Shown: piece after piece, positions 59,604 through 64,000 of the stretch | How positions within the stretch are numbered: position 1 is the first letter of the stretch | Layout of the letters: every line of letters begins with the position of its first letter | DNA from: Pithys albifrons albifrons | Taxonomy: Eukaryota; Chordata; Aves; Passeriformes; Thamnophilidae | Reading direction: 5' to 3' | Assembly (NCBI RefSeq): GCF_047495875.1 | Contig: NC_092460.1 | Span: 3,100,001 to 3,164,000 of the forward strand | DNA length: 64,000 bases | Translations under genes and position numbers: made by a program | Notes under the pieces: generated by a model | What the model saw: only the letters and a program-made list of their open reading frames with translations | The model's database searches: none | What the model was told of the DNA's origin: nothing

Positions 59604-61148
59604 GCTTTGGATACATGAGTTACCTTCCCAACTATTGTGCTCTGGATACTTGAGTTATCTTCCTAACTACTGTGCTTTGGATACATGAGTGACCTTCCTA
59701 CTGTGCTCTGGATACATGAGTGACCTTCCCAACTATTGTGCTCTGGATACATGAGTTATCTTCCTAACTACTGTGCTCTGGATACATGAGTGACCTTCCC
59801 AACTATTGTGCTTTGGATACTTGAGTTACCTTCCTAACTATCATGTTTTGGATACATGAGTTACCTTCCTAACTACTGTGCTTTGGATACATGAGTTACC
59901 TTCCCAACTATTGTGCTTTGGATACATGAGTGACCTTCCTAACTATTGAGCTTTGGATACATGAGTGACCTTCCTAATTACTGTGCTTTGGATACATGAG
60001 TTACCTTCCTAACTATTGTGCTTTGGATACATGAGTTACCTTCCCATTGTGCTTTGGATACATGAGTGACCTTCCTAATTACTGTGCTTTGGATACATGA
60101 GTGACCTTCGTAACTATTGTGCTTTGGATACATGAGTTACCTTCCTAATTACTGTGCTCTGGATACATGAGTGACCTTCCTAACTGTTGTGCTTTGGATA
60201 CATGAGTGACCTTCCTAACTACTGTGCTTTGGATACATGAGTGACCTTCCTAACTACTGTGCTTTGGATACATGAGTGACCTTCCTAACTACTGTGCTTT
60301 GGATACATGAGTTACCTTCCTAACTACTGTGCTTTGGATACATGAGTGACCTTCCTAACTATTGTGCTTTGGGTACATGAGTTACCTTCCTAATTACTGT
60401 GCTCTGGATACATGAGTGACCTTCCTAACTATTGTGCTTTGGATACTTGAGTTTTCTTCCTAACTATTGTGCTTTGGATACATGAGTGACCTTCCTAACT
60501 GTTGTGCTTTGGATAAATGAGTGACCTTCCTAATTACTGTGCTGTGGATACATGAGTTACCTTCCTAACTGTTGTTACCTTCCTAACTGTTGTGCTTTGG
60601 ATACATGAGTTACCTTCCTAACTATTGTGCTTTGGATACATGAGTTGCCTTCCCAACTATTGTGCTTTGGATACTTGAGTTTTCTTCCTAACTGTTGTGC
60701 TCTGGATACATGAGTGACCTTCCTAACTGTTATGCTTTGGATACATGAGTGACCTTCCTAACTATTGAGCTTTGGATACATGAGTTACCTTCCTAATTAC
60801 TGTGCTCTGGATACATGAATTACCTTCCTATTGAGCTTTGGATACATGAGTGACCTTCCTAACTATTGTGCTTTGGATACATGAGTTACCTTCCCAACTA
60901 TTGAGCTTTGGATACATGAGTTACCTTCCTAACTATTGTGCTCTGGATACATGAGTTACCTTCCCAACTATTGTGCTCTGGATACATGAGTTACCTTCCC
61001 AACTATTGAGCTTTGGATACATGAGTTACCTTCCTAACTGTTGTGCTTTGGATACATGAGTGACCTTCCTAACTGTTGTGCTCTGGATACTTGAGTTACC
61101 TTCCTAACTATTGTGCTTTGGATACATGAGTGACCTTCCTAACTACTG
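59604..61148. repeat. 35-bp minisatellite, about 44 units
   Basis: The unit is roughly GCTTTGGATACATGAGTTAC followed by CTTCCTAACTATTGT. Recurrent variants are GAGTTACC/GAGTGACC, CTTTGG/CTCTGG, and AACTATTG, AACTACTG, AATTACTG or AACTGTTG at the end. Some units lack 4-8 bases. Units are directly adjacent with no spacers. Confidence 0.97.
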
Positions 61149-63626
61149 ATAAACTATCAGGGGAAAGAATGTGCTTTAGGCTGGATTGGGGTCCAGGAAG
61201 GTCATAAGGTTTGTTCTAAAATAGAAGCTGCAATTTTTCCATCCTGATGTGTGAAATCCTCTCCCTGATTTCAGTGGAATGCCTTGCCTGGCTCACAGGA
61301 AGGTGCCTTATCTTAAGCTGCATTGTCTGCACCCTTCAATAGAGCTTAAAAGGGAAAAGTCTGAGAGAAGACTAAGAATTAAAGAGCTGTGTCATTAAGC
61401 CTTCAACATTTGCAAATAAGGCTTTGGCACAGCTTGACTTCCCAGCAGTAAGTACTTTGTTTGGTTTTGGTCATTTAGTTACTTATTAAAGCCCTCATAA
61501 AGCTTTTTCAGTATTTATTCTTTTGTTAACTTCTGTCACACAAAGTGTATTTAATGTTTTCTCTCTTCTCTCATCCCATAGCCTTGCAATATTCAAATTA
61601 GGTAAGTGGAAAGTGCAGTGACTTAATTATGGATCTGGAAAAAACAAGTTTGCAGAACTTCCTTCTGACACACGAACAGTAATTTTGGTGGCACAAGATG
61701 AACATCAGTGAACCAGCCATTGTATTTACATGTAAGCAAACCTTTTCAGCTGAGCTCCACAGTCATTTTTGTTGGAGGCAATGTGTCATTTGAAAACCTT
61801 GCAAGTGGAAATTAGTCAACAATAACCCAGCCACAGTCCAAAGCAGCTCTGGGGCTTTTAAAATGCACTGAACAGGCTCCTGGGTGGGAATAAACAGTGT
61901 TTTAACCATTTCTGTGATGGGAATTGATGGGATTTGTCATTATGACAGTGTCCACCCACAGTTGGTTGGTTGGTTTTGGTTGTTTTTTTTTTTTCATTCA
62001 TACAATTAAACACCAATTTGCTGGGACAAAAGTGTAGATAAAAGAATTAGCTCCTGCTTCAGTGATTCTTCATTAACAAATGCAGCTGGAATTGGCCTGC
62101 AAGGATGTGACAAGCCAAGTGCTGGGAGACGCTTCACAGAGCAGCAACTCCTGCCTTTCCAAGAGCAGAGGGAACAAAGTCACACACAGGAGGATGTAAT
62201 TAATGGAGCAACTCTCTTTTATTGTGACATTTTCAACGAAAATCCCCCATTGCTTCATTGGCCTTGCTGTGCTGGAGACCTCCAGGTGAGGTGGGATGGT
62301 CCCAGTGAGGGGGAGTGGCTGCTGGACCTGTGTCCAGGTGGTTTATTCCCACTCAGAACATGGGACTGTGCTTGCTCCTGGCCCACTGTGCCCAGAAAAA
62401 GGCATGGATGACCCACCCATGCCATGGGCTGGAGTGCCAGCGAGGTGGGCAGCAGTGGGCTCTGGGTGGGCTCTGCAGGGACCTGGCCACAGCCTGCAGG
62501 TTGGAGTGGAGTCAAGCACACAGGAGAACAAAGCAAGTCTGATGTTCTTGCCTTTTGTCCCTCTCTGTCCCACTGGTGGTGGCTTTGCCCCCAGGTGCCC
62601 AAATTCCCTCCCTGCAGAACTTCCCGAGGGGTGTTGCCTGATGCCCATCACAGACTGAGCAGAGCAGGAGGTGCCACCACGAGGGGCTCAGCAGGAGCAT
62701 CATTTCTTGATGTCCAGCTGACTCATGATCCAGCTGTCTCAGTGTCAGATGTGAAGGGAATAAACCCCCCAAAAATGCCACTGCCTGGTGTTTCCTTTCA
62801 TCCCCAGCCATGCCTGTAACGTGGATTTTATGTGGGACAAACCAATCACCTCTGGGAAGGACAGATCATTTATTCATGGTTTTTACTTTGCTGGGATATT
62901 GTAGCCCATGTCCATGTCACTCACCTAATGCCAGAGAAGGGATTGTGGCCACCACCACCAGCCCATGGTGCTGGGCTGAGGAACTTCCCTTGTAGAGGCT
63001 TTGGAGCATCACTTTGCCACTTCAATAAGGACATTTTACAATTTTTATTCTGTGATCTACAGCAAACAGGAAAAAAAAATCATGCATGTAACAAGTCTAA
63101 AATCATTCTACACCAGGTACTTTGATTAAAATTTTTATTTATGATATTTTAGGCCATTTGAAACGTTGAGAATAGCTCTAAGTTTAAAACAGGAAGGATT
63201 TTCTTTATCTACATATTAAAAGGAAAAGGAAGATCATCATTTTAACATTTTAAGTGCCTTTATGCCAAGTATAAGTGAGGATCCTGGATTTTATTTTTTT
63301 AATGAAACTTAATTCAGCCTGCTTAGGAAACTAATAACCATCTTTCCTAATTGAGTTTATTAAAGTAATAAACACAGCTATTCCAGGAAATGAAAACATT
63401 CCAGGAGGTGAAATACAGAGTTCTCTGAAGGAGATATTCAAATGTGGGCACCTGACATTTCCCAAGTAAGTCTGTGCATTTTGGTACCAACCAGAGTGTT
63501 TTGTTTCTAAAGAATGCCTTTGAATGTTACAGGCTCTCAGCATCTCTGAGAACTCCTCTGGCTTAAATTTGGATGTTTGAGATGGATTAAGGTGTCTAAT
63601 TTGAAGCAATGAAATATTCCTGCATG
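61149..63626. other. Unique sequence, nothing recognised
   Basis: TTGG repeats and a T tract near 61963-61994. ORFs of about 100-130 codons on both strands at 62.3-62.8 kb overlap each other and show no domain. No gene supported. Confidence 0.4.
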
Positions 63627-64000
63627 TCTTGGTTTGAGATAAGCAACTGCCAACCCCCCCAAGCACAGAGAGAAAAGCCTCCCTCCTAACACCAGGGAAA
63701 GGGAGGAAAAGAGAGGGGAAAGAAAAAAAAAACACTTCAAACTGCATTTATACTAAATCTACATATATTTTTCACAGAAAGAAAGAGACAATTAGAAGAG
63801 AGTACAAATATACACTCACACAAGTCTGCAACAACAAGTTCCCCACCTCAACTTCTTAACGAACACACAAATTCTACTGTCCTAACTACACATTACTTAA
63901 GAAGAAGCTTATTCCCCCAGGGAGACAAACCCAAGCAGAAAGGAGAGACCCAGAACAACACAGTTTACTTTCCTGAGATCCCCTGTGAGCCAGTGGTGGG
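63627..64000 (+). mobile_element. LTR-like element, cut by window end
   Basis: It begins TGTCTTGGTTTGAGATAAGC, an opening typical of avian ERVL-type LTRs. A purine-rich GGGAAAGGGAGGAAAAGAG stretch and an AT-rich segment (ACATATATTTTTCACAG) follow. The right end and any internal region lie outside the window, so the call rests on the opening and composition only. Confidence 0.45.

Noticed and set aside
59604..61148. Regular 35-bp repeats considered as a CRISPR array
   Set aside because: Units are directly adjacent with no unique spacers, and the surroundings are vertebrate; this is a minisatellite.
62296..62819. Overlapping ORFs on both strands of about 100-130 codons as a gene or exon
   Set aside because: No domain or clear splice signals; openness on both strands suggests GC content only.

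Overview
The window looks like a non-coding stretch of a bird genome, most likely a songbird (oscine passerine). No promoter-to-terminator gene, exon chain or operon can be supported. What can be recognised is about 27 chicken-repeat-1 (CR1) LINE fragments, two tRNA-Ile/CR1 SINEs of the TguSINE1 type known from zebra finch, several endogenous-retrovirus-like LTRs and an unusual density of tandem arrays. The remaining AT-rich sequence is unique, as expected of an intron or intergenic region. The songbird call rests on the SINE type and LTR style, recalled from knowledge and not searched.

Layout. 0-5.5 kb: CR1 fragments, including a 1.05 kb minus-strand copy with an intact C-terminal reverse transcriptase ORF. 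5.5-15.4 kb: unique sequence with short CR1 tails and both SINEs. 15.4-19.3 kb: one plus-strand CR1, a 29-bp repeat, and the first of two rearranged CR1 copies. 19-25 kb: mostly unique. 25.0-25.7 kb: a 50-bp minisatellite of 14 units in exact register. 26.5-27.3 kb: an LTR followed by about 58 bases resembling reverse-complemented initiator tRNA-Met. 29.1-30.1 kb: a long plus-strand CR1. 33.1-33.4 kb: a 106-bp tandem repeat. 39.1-40.6 kb: a 64/51-bp minisatellite of about 24 units. 41.7-42.4 kb: a 95-bp AT-rich array. 43.9-47.3 kb: two more long CR1 copies. 48.5-51.1 kb: a tandem macro-repeat in which 245-bp segments alternate with three LTR-like segments. 53.3-54.3 kb: the second rearranged CR1. 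59.6-61.1 kb: a 35-bp minisatellite of about 44 units. The window ends inside another LTR-like element.

Most notable observations. (1) The CR1 copies at 18.3 and 53.3 kb share the same multi-step rearrangement: a foreign CR1 3' end with an inverted segment, forming a hairpin inside ORF2 and flanked by a 32-bp duplication. Their 5' truncation points and flanks differ, so they look like separate insertions of a mobile, ORF2-defective recombinant CR1. (2) Several long CR1 copies are nearly identical over more than 500 bp, which suggests recent activity or gene conversion. (3) The LTR macro-repeat has the form F-L-F-L-F-L-F. (4) The tRNA-Met-like tract after the 27-kb LTR is about three times the length of a normal primer-binding site.

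All boundaries were read by eye. Subfamily names and recalled reference sequences should be treated as provisional.
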